In this document: positions 25,425 to 33,059 of the stretch, piece by piece
Layout of the letters: the number at the start of each line of letters is the position of its first letter
How positions within the stretch are numbered: the first letter of the stretch is position 1
Origin: an uncultured Pelagibacteraceae bacterium
GTDB taxonomy: Bacteria; Pseudomonadota; Alphaproteobacteria; Pelagibacterales; Pelagibacteraceae
Direction: 5' to 3'
Assembly: GCA_902538745.1 (NCBI GenBank)
Contig: CACBGP010000008.1
Span: forward strand, 1-33,059
DNA: 33,059 nucleotides
Program-made: the position numbers and the translations under genes
The notes under the pieces: model-generated
The model's input: only the letters and a program-made list of their open reading frames with translations
What the model was told of the DNA's origin: nothing
The model's database searches: none

Positions 25425-28051
25425 TATAAACTTTCAATTGTTAAAGATATCTTTTTAATATCATCTTTCAAGTTACTATAGTTAGTTTTTTCTTGTTCAA
25501 CAATATTTTTTGGTGCTCTATCAACAAAACTTTTATTCGATAATCGTTGCGATATCTTGTCTAAATCATCTTGATGTTTTCTTTGTCGTTTTAATAAATT
25601 TTCTTTAATTAAATTTAAGTCAACATTTTCATCGAAATAAATCTTAAAAATATCACCTGAAATAACCATTGTTGCAGATGGTTTATTTTGATCCTTTTCA
25701 AAAAAATTGTTTATACGCCCAAGTTTTTTCAAAATTGTCTCGTTATTACTCATTAATGACTTATTTTTTTTTGCTATTTTGTTTATTGATATATCTACAA
25801 AGGAGCCGGGGCTAACATTAAGCTCATTTTTAAAAGACCTTAATTCAGAAATAATATCTATGATTTTTTCAACATCTTTTTGAGACTGATCTTTTTTAAT
25901 TTTTGCAGATGGCCAATTCTTATACATCAGAAAATTCTTATTTGATTTATCGAATTTATTTTTGAGCCATATTTCTTCAGTTACGAATGGTATGAAAGGA
26001 TGTAACATTACTAATATTTGTTTAAACACATAGGCGGATACCTCTTTTACCTCTTTTTGAGCTTTTTTGTCCTCTGAATAAAGAATTGTTTTAGAAAGCT
26101 CAATATACCAATCACAATATGAATGCCATGCAAATTGATATGCATTTTTTGCTGCCTCATCAAACCGATAGACCTCAATATTTTTTTGAATTTTATTTTT
26201 AACTTCTATTAATTCAGAATATATCCATTTATTAATATTCAGTGTTGTTTTTGGAGTTTTATCGGTTCTATTGAAATCGCATTTATTTGTGATTAAAAAG
26301 TTATTTGCATTCCATAATTTATTTAAAAAATTTCTATACCCTTTAACTCTATCTTCTGAAAGTTTTACATCAGTTCCTGGAGAGGCCATAGATAGTAAAG
26401 TAAATCTTAAAGCATCTGCACTATATTTTTCAATTATATCTAAAGGATCAATAACATTGCCTTTTGATTTAGACATTTTTTGTCCCTTTTCATCTCTAAC
26501 TAAAGCATGAACATAGATATCTTTAAAAGGTTCTTTATTTAAAAATTCCATGCCGAACATAATCATTCTAGCAACCCAGAAAAAAATAATGTCAAAACCA
26601 GTAACTAAAACAGTGGTTGGATAAAATTTTTTAACAAACTCTTTTTCATCTGGCCATCCTAAAGTAGCAAAAGGCCATAAACCTGAAGAAAACCATGTAT
26701 CTAAAACATCTGGATCTCTGATTAATTCAACATCTTTTTTATAATGCTTTTTTGCTAACTTTTTTGCTTCTTTCTCATTTATAGCTACAAAAATTTTTTT
26801 ATCGGGTCCATACCATGCCGGTATTTGATGTCCCCACCAAAGCTGTCGCGAAATACACCATGGCTCTATATTGTTCATCCATTGAAAATATGTTTTAGAC
26901 CAATTACTAGGAAAGAAATTTGTTTTTTTTGTTTTGACAATTTTTTTTGCTTTGATAGCTAATTTTTTTGCATCGACGAACCACTGCTCTGTTAGGAATG
27001 GTTCTATTATAGAATTTGATCTATCTCCGTATGGAACTTTATTTTTGATATCTTCTTCTTTTACAAAAAAATCTTTTTCTTTAAGCTCATTAAGTAATTT
27101 TTTTCGGGCATCAAATCTATCTAAACCAATATAATCTGACGGAGCATTATCATTAATTTTACCCTCTTCAGTAAAAATGTTTATCATATCAAGTTTATTT
27201 CTTTGACCTACGTCATAGTCATTAAAGTCATGAGCTGGAGTTATCTTTAGAGCTCCAGTTCCTTGATCGGGATCTGCATAATTATCTTTAATAATTTTTA
27301 TTTTTCTACCTACAATTGGTATTGTAACTATTTTACCAACAAAATTTTTGTATCTTTTATCTTTTGGATTAACCGCTATCGCAGTATCTCCAAGCATGGT
27401 TTCTGGTCTTGTTGTTGCAATAGTTATAAATTCAGATGAATTTTCTATCGGATATCTGATGTAATAAATTTTTGAATTCATCTCCCTTTGGTCAACTTCT
27501 AAATCTGAAATAGCAGTTTTTAATACAGTGTCCCAATTCACTAGTTTTTCTGCTTTATAAATTAATTTTTTTTTATGTAATTCTACGAAAACTTTTAAGA
27601 CGGATTTAGATAGATTTTTATCCATCGTAAAAGCATTTCTTGACCAGTCACATGAACAACCTAGTTTTTTTAATTGGTTAATTATTATATCGCCATACTC
27701 ATTTTTCCATTCCCATACTTTTTCAATAAATTTTTCTCTTCCAAGAGTGGCTTTAGTAAGACTTTCTTTTTCTAATTTTTTCTCAACAAGTGCTTGGGTA
27801 GCTATACCCGCATGGTCTGTTCCTGGTTGCCATAAAGTTTCATAATTATTCATACGATAATATCTTACTAAAAAGTCTTGAATTGAATTATTTAAAGCAT
27901 GCCCCATATGCAAACTTCCAGTTACATTAGGGGGTGGAATTACAATTGAATACTTCTTGGAATTTTTTTTAGGTTTAAATAATTTATTTTTTTCCCAATA
28001 AGCATAAATTCGATCTTCAACTTTTGAATGTATATATTTATCGCTTATCAT
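25424..28051 (-). CDS. valS: Valyl-tRNA synthetase
   Basis: Class I aminoacyl-tRNA synthetase charging tRNA-Val (875 aa). The HIGH-type motif is HMGH at 48-51 in [15 protein letters not shown]; the KMSKS motif is intact in [16 protein letters not shown]. The editing domain has [17 protein letters not shown], and the zinc-free connective region shows [14 protein letters not shown]. The C-terminal 60 residues form the ValS coiled-coil arm. The ATG at 28051 has no purine-rich ribosome site, and a promoter-like pair lies so close that the leader would be only a few bases. First gene of valS-ilvD-manC. Confidence 0.97.
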   Translation of the reverse strand: MISDKYIHSKVEDRIYAYWEKNKLFKPKKNSKKYSIVIPPPNVTGSLHMGHALNNSIQDFLVRYYRMNNYETLWQPGTDHAGIATQALVEKKLEKESLTKATLGREKFIEKVWEWKNEYGDIIINQLKKLGCSCDWSRNAFTMDKNLSKSVLKVFVELHKKKLIYKAEKLVNWDTVLKTAISDLEVDQREMNSKIYYIRYPIENSSEFITIATTRPETMLGDTAIAVNPKDKRYKNFVGKIVTIPIVGRKIKIIKDNYADPDQGTGALKITPAHDFNDYDVGQRNKLDMINIFTEEGKINDNAPSDYIGLDRFDARKKLLNELKEKDFFVKEEDIKNKVPYGDRSNSIIEPFLTEQWFVDAKKLAIKAKKIVKTKKTNFFPSNWSKTYFQWMNNIEPWCISRQLWWGHQIPAWYGPDKKIFVAINEKEAKKLAKKHYKKDVELIRDPDVLDTWFSSGLWPFATLGWPDEKEFVKKFYPTTVLVTGFDIIFFWVARMIMFGMEFLNKEPFKDIYVHALVRDEKGQKMSKSKGNVIDPLDIIEKYSADALRFTLLSMASPGTDVKLSEDRVKGYRNFLNKLWNANNFLITNKCDFNRTDKTPKTTLNINKWIYSELIEVKNKIQKNIEVYRFDEAAKNAYQFAWHSYCDWYIELSKTILYSEDKKAQKEVKEVSAYVFKQILVMLHPFIPFVTEEIWLKNKFDKSNKNFLMYKNWPSAKIKKDQSQKDVEKIIDIISELRSFKNELNVSPGSFVDISINKIAKKNKSLMSNNETILKKLGRINNFFEKDQNKPSATMVISGDIFKIYFDENVDLNLIKENLLKRQRKHQDDLDKISQRLSNKSFVDRAPKNIVEQEKTNYSNLKDDIKKISLTIESL

Positions 28052-28063
28052 GGGTGTAATTAG

Positions 28064-28091
28064 TTTATAATTTAATAATCTAAATTAACAA
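28064..28091 (-). promoter_or_regulatory. Candidate sigma-70 promoter for valS (nearly leaderless)
   Basis: On the minus strand TTGTTA (-35, 28091-28086), a 16-bp spacer and TATAAA (-10, 28069-28064). Transcription would begin about 6 bp before the valS ATG, in line with the absence of a ribosome site. AT-richness makes chance matches likely. Confidence 0.35.
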
Positions 28092-28111
28092 TAATCAAAT
28101 TGGAACGTTAT

Positions 28112-28140
28112 TTGATAGACTAATTGCAAATATTTAATAT
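28112..28140 (+). promoter_or_regulatory. Candidate sigma-70 promoter for the tRNA genes
   Basis: TTGATA (28112-28117), a 17-bp spacer and TAATAT (28135-28140) form a near-consensus promoter; the start would be near 28147, about 25 bp before the tRNA-Cys gene. tRNA-Asn follows after 49 bp and is probably on the same transcript. Confidence 0.6.
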
Positions 28141-28172
28141 AAAACTCCTTGTAGCTATCTTCTAAAACATAA

Positions 28173-28246
28173 GGCAACGTGGCGGAATGGTTACGCAGAG
28201 GATTGCAAATCCTTGTATCCCGGTTCGATTCCGGGCGTTGCCTCCA
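28173..28246 (+). tRNA. trnC: tRNA-Cys (anticodon GCA)
   Basis: Complete cloverleaf: acceptor GGCAACG with CGTTGCC, D-arm, anticodon stem GAGGA/TCCTT region around the loop TTGCAAA (anticodon GCA), T-arm with GGTTCGATTCC, discriminator T and an encoded CCA. 74 bases including CCA. Confidence 0.95.
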
Positions 28247-28295
28247 AAAAAAATCTTGTTTTAGTTAAAAAAGAAAGTAAGTTGACAATTTACAT

Positions 28296-28371
28296 TCCTC
28301 GGTAGCTCAGTTGGTAGAGCAGTTGACTGTTAATCAATTGGTCGCAGGTTCGAGTCCTGCCCGAGGAGCCA
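28296..28371 (+). tRNA. trnN: tRNA-Asn (anticodon GTT)
   Basis: Complete cloverleaf: acceptor TCCTCGG with CCGAGGA, D-loop AGTTGGTAGAGC, anticodon loop CTGTTAA (GTT, Asn), T-arm GGTTCGAGTCC, discriminator G and an encoded CCA. 76 bases. It ends 4 bp before the stop codon of the opposing XRE gene. Confidence 0.95.
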
Positions 28372-28375
28372 AAAA

Positions 28376-28744
28376 TTACACTACCTTAGAAATATTATTT
28401 GAAACTTGTAATGATTTATTAAACTTTAGTTTTTGGTCTGCATTTAACTCTGAATAAAGTTTAACTAAAAAATTATAGTTAACATTCATATGTCCCTGTT
28501 GAGATTTTTCTAAATTTAATAGATATTCTGAAAAATCCTCAAAAAAATAATTAATTGGTACTTTTAAATAGTTGGAAAGTTGTAATAATCTTATTGAACT
28601 TACACCATTTGTCCCTTTTTCGTATTTTTGAATTTGTTGAAATGTAACGTTAATTGCTTTTGCCACTTTTGTTTGAGTTAAACCTAGAGCCAATCTTCTT
28701 AATTTAAGCTTACTGCCCAAATGTTTATTAAAATTATCTTCCAT
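28376..28744 (-). CDS. XRE-family helix-turn-helix transcriptional regulator
   Basis: Small DNA-binding protein (122 aa). The HTH_3 domain covers about residues 9-65: LGSKLKLRRLALGLTQTKVAKAINVTFQQIQKYEKGTNGVSSIRLLQLSNYLKVPINYFF, with helices 2-3 at TQTKVAKAINVTFQQIQKYE. The tail of about 55 residues has no recognised domain and is probably a dimerisation or effector part. The domain closely resembles alphaproteobacterial SinR/HipB-like regulators in length and layout. Ribosome site AGAGGGG lies 6-8 bp before the ATG. Target unknown; it sits alone between the tRNAs and the aap operon. Confidence 0.88.
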   Translation of the reverse strand: MEDNFNKHLGSKLKLRRLALGLTQTKVAKAINVTFQQIQKYEKGTNGVSSIRLLQLSNYLKVPINYFFEDFSEYLLNLEKSQQGHMNVNYNFLVKLYSELNADQKLKFNKSLQVSNNISKVV

Positions 28745-28908
28745 TAAGACCCCTCTTAATATTTTTATAAAACATAATTCAACTAGTTTTTAGAACCTAC
28801 TGCAACCAATATTTTTTTTTTATTTAGCTGAAAAACAGTCGATTTTAAATATCTGTCAAGCATTACTTCAGCCTGAAATAGAGAAATATTTCTTGCAAAA
28901 GTAACGTT

Positions 28909-29643
28909 CTATAGTATCTGGCTTAAGAAAAGTTTTGTTCTATCGCTCTTTGGATTTGCAAAAAACTCTTTGGTATCTGCTTTTTCAACTATCATACCTT
29001 CGTCCATAAATATCATTTGATCAGCTACTTCTTTTGCAAAACCCATTTCATGCGTAACAACTATCATTGTCATACCTTGTTTTGCTAAATTAACCATAAC
29101 ATCTAATACTTCTTTAATCATTTCAGGATCTAAAGCTGAGGTTGGTTCATCAAAAAGCATTATTTTAGGCTCCATGCAAAGAGCTCTAGCAATGGCAGCC
29201 CTTTGTTGTTGACCTCCGGATAATTGCCCGGGATATTTTTGTGCCTGATCTAAAATTTGAACTCTTTCTAGATGTTTTAAAGCTAATTCTTCAGCTTCTT
29301 TTTTTGGCATTTTCTTTACCCAAATTGGTGCAAGTGTGCAGTTATCTAAAATTGATAAATGTGGAAATAAATTGAATTGTTGAAAAACCATTCCAACTTC
29401 TGCCCTAATTTGTTCAATATTTTTTGTATCCTCTGTTAATTCTGTTCCATCAACAATTATGTTACCCTCTTGATGTTCCTCTAGTCGATTAATACATCTG
29501 ATCAAAGTTGATTTACCAGAGCCTGAAGGGCCACAAACTACAATTTTTTGTTTTGGCTTCACTTCCAAATTTATTGATTTTAATACTTGGAAGTCTCCAA
29601 ACCACTTGTTCATATTGTTTATTTGGATAATATTTTCAGACAT
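28909..29643 (-). CDS. aapP: General L-amino acid ABC transporter ATP-binding protein
   Basis: ATPase of the polar amino-acid transporter type (244 aa). Walker [10 protein letters not shown] at 38-46, Q-loop [12 protein letters not shown], signature LSGGQ at 141-145, Walker B IMLFDEP with D165/E166 and [17 protein letters not shown] switch region, all typical of PAAT ATPases such as AapP/GlnQ. It follows aapM after 5 bp and is last in the operon; 164 bp of AT-rich, gene-free DNA separate it from the XRE gene. Confidence 0.94.
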   Translation of the reverse strand: MSENIIQINNMNKWFGDFQVLKSINLEVKPKQKIVVCGPSGSGKSTLIRCINRLEEHQEGNIIVDGTELTEDTKNIEQIRAEVGMVFQQFNLFPHLSILDNCTLAPIWVKKMPKKEAEELALKHLERVQILDQAQKYPGQLSGGQQQRAAIARALCMEPKIMLFDEPTSALDPEMIKEVLDVMVNLAKQGMTMIVVTHEMGFAKEVADQMIFMDEGMIVEKADTKEFFANPKSDRTKLFLSQIL

Positions 29644-29648
29644 AAATT

Positions 29649-31091
29649 TTATCTATCAGTTTTATATTTTTGTTCGAGATTATAACTATATTTACTCATT
29701 GCATAACAAATAATCCAGAAAATTATCGCTGCAAACACATATCCTTCCATAGCAAAACCTAACCATTCTGGATTTGTTTTAGCTAAATTCAGCATTCCAA
29801 CAATTTCTAAAAGACCAACCACAAATATTAATGGAGTGTCTTTAACTAATGCTAAGAATGTATTAGCAATTCCAGGTATAACCAATTTTAAAGCTTGAGG
29901 TAAGATTACAAAAATATGCATTTTCCAATAACCCATACCTAAAGATTTGGCTGCCTCGTATTGTCCTCTTGGTAAAGCCTGCAATCCGCCTCGAATAACT
30001 TCAGCAACATATGCTGCCTCAAACAAAGAAATAGCAATAATTGCTCTTACCAATTTATCTATAAAAAAGTCTTCAGGTAAAAACATTGGAAACATAACAG
30101 CTGACATAAATAAAACTGTAATTAACGGAACACCTCTCCAAAATTCTATGAAACCAACCGAAATATATCTAATCAATGGAAAACCTGATCTTCTACCAAG
30201 AGCGAAAGCCATACCAATCGGGAAACAGAAAATTAAACAGAAAAACGAAATAATAAATGTAAGCGATAAACCACCCCATGCACCCGTTTCAACCCAATTT
30301 AGACCATCCAATTTACCTAATTCGATATATTCCTCAAAAAAAAGAAAATATTTTAGAATTATATAAAGTGCTAAAGGAACTATTAAAAAATAATAAAACT
30401 TAAATCTTCCTGGGATAAAAAATCCGATAATAATTGATAATATTGCAGCTATTATTCCATATGAAAAATCAAAAAAGACAGGACCACCAGAAATAAAGAA
30501 AAAGATAAATAGGAAAGCAATAAAAGGATAAATCACTACATAATAAAGTGTTAAATATTTCTTAAATTTATCAGTAGCAAAATAACCAACAGAACCAAGT
30601 AACACTAAGGCGATAAATGACAAATTTATTCTCCACTGTTCTGCATTAGGATACATTCCATACATAAATCTTCTCATCCAAACTTTTATATATGTCCAAC
30701 AAGCACCAGTTCCTGTACAGACATCTTTTGAGTCACCCGCAAAACTAGCATCTACGACAAACCAACTAAGTATGGGAGGAATTGATTTTATTATTATAAA
30801 TATTATTAATAACGAGAGTACAGCGTTAAAATTATTAGTATTTATATGTTTATTTAATAAATCTAATCTTTTAATACCACTATATTCAATTCTAATAAAA
30901 TATAGTCCGATAAAACCTAATATTAAGGGTAATACAAAACTCATAAAATTGGGTAAAAAACCTGTTAAATTTAAATTAAAAAAAGAATTAAAAAAAACGT
31001 CTAAGAAACTAATCAAAAATAAAAAAGAACCTAGATACAAGAAGGTATTTAAATTTGCTCTATCAGGTTTTAAAAAATTTATTTTAGACAT
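29649..31091 (-). CDS. aapM: General L-amino acid ABC transporter permease (AapM type)
   Basis: Inner-membrane permease of the HisM/AapM group (480 aa, longer than the 380-435 aa of the best-known members, the extra length being at the N-terminus, where five or so extra hydrophobic segments occur). The transport core from about 270 has [90 protein letters not shown] (EAA loop) and [22 protein letters not shown] shares a base with the aapQ stop (TAATG). Confidence 0.93.
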   Translation of the reverse strand: MSKINFLKPDRANLNTFLYLGSFLFLISFLDVFFNSFFNLNLTGFLPNFMSFVLPLILGFIGLYFIRIEYSGIKRLDLLNKHINTNNFNAVLSLLIIFIIIKSIPPILSWFVVDASFAGDSKDVCTGTGACWTYIKVWMRRFMYGMYPNAEQWRINLSFIALVLLGSVGYFATDKFKKYLTLYYVVIYPFIAFLFIFFFISGGPVFFDFSYGIIAAILSIIIGFFIPGRFKFYYFLIVPLALYIILKYFLFFEEYIELGKLDGLNWVETGAWGGLSLTFIISFFCLIFCFPIGMAFALGRRSGFPLIRYISVGFIEFWRGVPLITVLFMSAVMFPMFLPEDFFIDKLVRAIIAISLFEAAYVAEVIRGGLQALPRGQYEAAKSLGMGYWKMHIFVILPQALKLVIPGIANTFLALVKDTPLIFVVGLLEIVGMLNLAKTNPEWLGFAMEGYVFAAIIFWIICYAMSKYSYNLEQKYKTDR

Positions 31092-32242
31092 TACTTTTCC
31101 TGTATTGCTATTTTTTTATTATACCAATTCATCAAAATTGAAATCGAGATACTTAGAGTTAAATAAGTAAACATTGTTATAGAAACTATCTCAATGGCTT
31201 TACCTGTTTGCATTAACGCAGTTCCTGCAAAAACTAAGACCAGGTCTGGATAAGCTATTGCCGCTGCAAGAGAAGAATTTTTTGTTAAATTAAGATATTG
31301 ATTGGTAGTTGGTGGAATGATTATCCTAAGAGCCTGGGGCATAATTACTAATTTTAATACCTGATTAGGTGTTAGACCTATTGATGCTGCTGCCTCTTTT
31401 TGACCTTTTCCAACTCCTTGAATTCCAGCTCTGACACATTCTGCAATAAATGTTGCTGTATATAAAGACAAGGATAATGTTAAAGCAATTAATTCTGGTG
31501 GTAAACTTACTCCTCCTTCATATATAAAAGATGTTGTTGCTAATTGTTTAAGAACAGGAACTTCAAATGAAAGTTTTACTCCACCTATCAAAAAACTTAG
31601 TAGAGGAAGAATAAAGATCAATCCTAATGAAATAAAAAAAACTGGAATTTGTTTACCTTGATTTTCTTGAACTTTTTTTGCATGAATTCGTATTACAATA
31701 ATAGCTATTACTGCTGCAACAAGCGAATAAAAGAAAATACTAAAATTTTGCCAAATAAAAGCAGGGACATATAATCCCTTTATAGTTAAGAAAAAAACTC
31801 CAAAAATTGCTTCTGCATCTTGTGGAAGTGGTAATGCTCTGAGAGCAGCAAAATACCAAAAAAAGATTTGAAGTAGTAATGGAATATTTCTAAAAAATTC
31901 TACATAAAATGCTGCAAATTTATTTATTAAGTAATTAGGAGATAATCTTGCAACACCAACTATCACACCTAGAATTGTAGCAATAATTATACCTATAACT
32001 GAAACAAGTATTGTGTTTAATAACCCAACTAAATAAGCTCTGAAATAAGAGTGAGATCCATCATATTCAATTAAAGAAAATTGAACATCAAAAGAGGACT
32101 CTTGTGATAAGAAACCATATCCAAAATCAATACCTCTATTTTCCATATTGATTTGAGCGTTGTAAGTAAAAAAACCAAAAATCAAGACCACAGCTATGAC
32201 TGTGATTAATTGGGGAACAATGTCTTTAAGTTTCAGATTCAC
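31091..32242 (-). CDS. aapQ: General L-amino acid ABC transporter permease (AapQ type)
   Basis: Inner-membrane permease (383 aa) that pairs with AapM. TM1 at about 12-30, then a periplasmic stretch ENRGIDFGYGFLSQESSFDVQFSLIEYDGSHSYFRAYLVGLLNTI, typical of the AapQ branch. The core has VEFFRNIPLLLQIFFWYFA near 140, then ATFIAECVRAGIQGVGKGQKEAAASIGLTPNQVLKLVIMPQALRIIIPP (EAA loop) and NLTKNSSLAAAIAYPDLV. It is separated from aapJ by a strong hairpin terminator. Confidence 0.94.
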   Translation of the reverse strand: MNLKLKDIVPQLITVIAVVLIFGFFTYNAQINMENRGIDFGYGFLSQESSFDVQFSLIEYDGSHSYFRAYLVGLLNTILVSVIGIIIATILGVIVGVARLSPNYLINKFAAFYVEFFRNIPLLLQIFFWYFAALRALPLPQDAEAIFGVFFLTIKGLYVPAFIWQNFSIFFYSLVAAVIAIIVIRIHAKKVQENQGKQIPVFFISLGLIFILPLLSFLIGGVKLSFEVPVLKQLATTSFIYEGGVSLPPELIALTLSLSLYTATFIAECVRAGIQGVGKGQKEAAASIGLTPNQVLKLVIMPQALRIIIPPTTNQYLNLTKNSSLAAAIAYPDLVLVFAGTALMQTGKAIEIVSITMFTYLTLSISISILMNWYNKKIAIQEK

Positions 32243-32270
32243 AAATGTGATAATATATGAATTTATAAAA

Positions 32271-32298
32271 AAAGGGCTAGAAAAATCTAGCCCTTTTT
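32271..32298 (-). terminator. Rho-independent terminator between aapJ and aapQ
   Basis: Perfect 8-bp stem GGGCTAGA (32274-32281) / TCTAGCCC (32286-32293), loop AAAA, flanked by A-runs and T-runs so that it could act in either direction. Read on the minus strand it follows aapJ by about 20 bp and precedes aapQ. It resembles the pstS terminator in design and position. Confidence 0.88.
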
Positions 32299-32316
32299 AA
32301 GTAATTTAAACTGAAA

Positions 32317-33059
32317 TTATCTTGCAGGTGGAACGTAAAGTATTCCGCCCTTTGTCCATAATTGGTTTGGACCTCTGTCTGGTAAAATTCCAGTGTCAGC
32401 AATATTTCTCTTATAGCTTTCACCGTAATTACCAACTTGCTTGATAATTCTTAAGCTCCAGTCATTGTCTAGACCAAAAGCAGCACCTAATTCACCTTCA
32501 GCTCCAACTAATCTTTTGATAGCTGGATTGTCAGAAGTTTTCATCATGTCTGCATTTGCTGAAGTAATTCCATATTCTTCAGCTTCGATCATTGTATTCA
32601 AAGACCATCTAACGATATCTTCCCAAACTGAATCACCTTGTCTTACAACTGGTCCTAAAGGTTCTTTAGAAATAGTCTCTGGTAAAACAATGTGTTCATC
32701 AGGGTTCTTCATTTTTGTTCTTTGAGCAGCTAAACCAGATTTATCAGTAGTGTAAGTATCACATCTACCTGCATCGTAAGCAGCTACGACTTCATCAGCT
32801 TTTTCAAATGCTACTGGCTCATACTTGATCCCTTTAGAATTAAAGAAGTCTCTCATATTTAACTCAGTTGTTGTACCAATATTTGTACAAGCTGAGATAC
32901 CATCTTTGAATTGGCCTGTTGAAGTAATACCTGAACTTTTTCTTACCATGAAACCTTGACCATCGTAAAAGTTTACACCTACGAAAGTAAGTCCGATATC
33001 AGCATCTCTAGAAAGAGTCCAAGTTGTGTTTCTTGATAAGATATCAATCTCACCAGATG
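32317..33059 (-). CDS. aapJ: General L-amino acid ABC transporter substrate-binding protein, 5' end cut by window edge
   Basis: Periplasmic amino-acid binding protein of the AapJ/YhdW group; 247 codons are present and the N-terminus with signal peptide lies beyond base 33059. The frame runs unbroken from the window edge through GEIDILSRNTTWTLSRDADIGL (a hallmark of this family), FYDGQGFMVRKSSGI, ACTNIGTTTELN, YDAGRCDTYTTDKSGLAAQR, and ends TKGGILYVPPAR. The only ATG inside (32949) is internal, not the start. Codon use is less AT-biased than in the neighbouring permease genes, as in pstS, which fits high expression. Confidence 0.94.
   Translation of the reverse strand, partial: SGEIDILSRNTTWTLSRDADIGLTFVGVNFYDGQGFMVRKSSGITSTGQFKDGISACTNIGTTTELNMRDFFNSKGIKYEPVAFEKADEVVAAYDAGRCDTYTTDKSGLAAQRTKMKNPDEHIVLPETISKEPLGPVVRQGDSVWEDIVRWSLNTMIEAEEYGITSANADMMKTSDNPAIKRLVGAEGELGAAFGLDNDWSLRIIKQVGNYGESYKRNIADTGILPDRGPNQLWTKGGILYVPPAR

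Noticed and set aside
28861-28908. GAAATA...TATTTC repeat after aapP as a terminator
   Set aside because: Six-base AT-only stem with no T-run; not distinguishable from background.
30772-31170. Plus-strand frames inside aapM/aapQ and similar long antisense frames over pst, ppx and valS genes
   Set aside because: They lie wholly opposite well-identified genes, lack ribosome sites and have no domain; they reflect low stop frequency opposite coding DNA.
1-33059. CRISPR arrays, insertion sequences, prophage or attachment sites
   Set aside because: No regularly spaced repeats, transposase, integrase or phage-like genes are visible; tRNA 3' ends are not repeated elsewhere in the window.

Overview
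This is an AT-rich, very gene-dense bacterial chromosome window. Short or absent spacers, TAATG stop/start overlaps, lysine- and asparagine-rich proteins and the gene content all point to an alphaproteobacterium of the SAR11 clade (Candidatus Pelagibacter). The phosphate-starvation lipid-remodelling genes suggest a strain resembling the low-phosphate (HTCC7211-like) surface ecotypes. That placement is inference from content and style, not from a search. No phage, insertion sequence or CRISPR array is visible, and no gene-free stretch exceeds 300 bases.

Layout: (1) 1-2143: a dGTPase-like gene (cut by the left edge), an A-type Fe-S carrier and an exonuclease III homologue. (2) 2140-5233: a zinc-uptake regulon. 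znuA diverges from znuC-znuB-zur across a 70-bp gap holding two tandem Zur-type palindromes. (3) 5292-7082: a tightly packed arsenic-type module (small membrane protein, thioredoxin-type ArsC, AqpS-like MIP channel with altered filter residues, Nudix hydrolase). (4) 7162-7593: a 69-aa lysine-rich protein and a 222-bp spacer with two long hairpins. (5) 7594-22515: a large phosphate block with ppx, ppk, a SixA-type phosphatase, phoB, phoU, pstBACS, an unknown exported protein, phoR, then a GT4 glycosyltransferase and a PlcP-like metallophosphoesterase, divergent from a diacylglycerol-kinase-family gene. Pho-box-like 11-bp-period repeats lie before pstS and between plcP and the lipid kinase gene. 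(6) 22516-28051: a manC-ilvD-valS run on the minus strand. (7) 28173-28371: tRNA-Cys and tRNA-Asn. (8) 28376-33059: an XRE regulator and the general L-amino-acid ABC transporter aapP-M-Q-J, with aapJ cut by the right edge.

How it works together: the window is dominated by nutrient-scavenging systems for zinc, phosphate and amino acids. The phosphate part joins high-affinity uptake (Pst), signalling (PhoR/PhoB/PhoU), polyphosphate storage and mobilisation (Ppk/Ppx) and replacement of phospholipid by glycolipid (PlcP/Agt). In both binding-protein transporters (pst and aap) a strong hairpin terminator lies just after the binding-protein gene and before the permease genes, which would give the binding protein in excess. 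I see no clearly undescribed large system. The best unexplained items are the exported protein inside the pho cluster, the tandem hairpins at 7383-7473, the lysine-rich small protein and the lipid kinase gene that appears to share the plcP control region.
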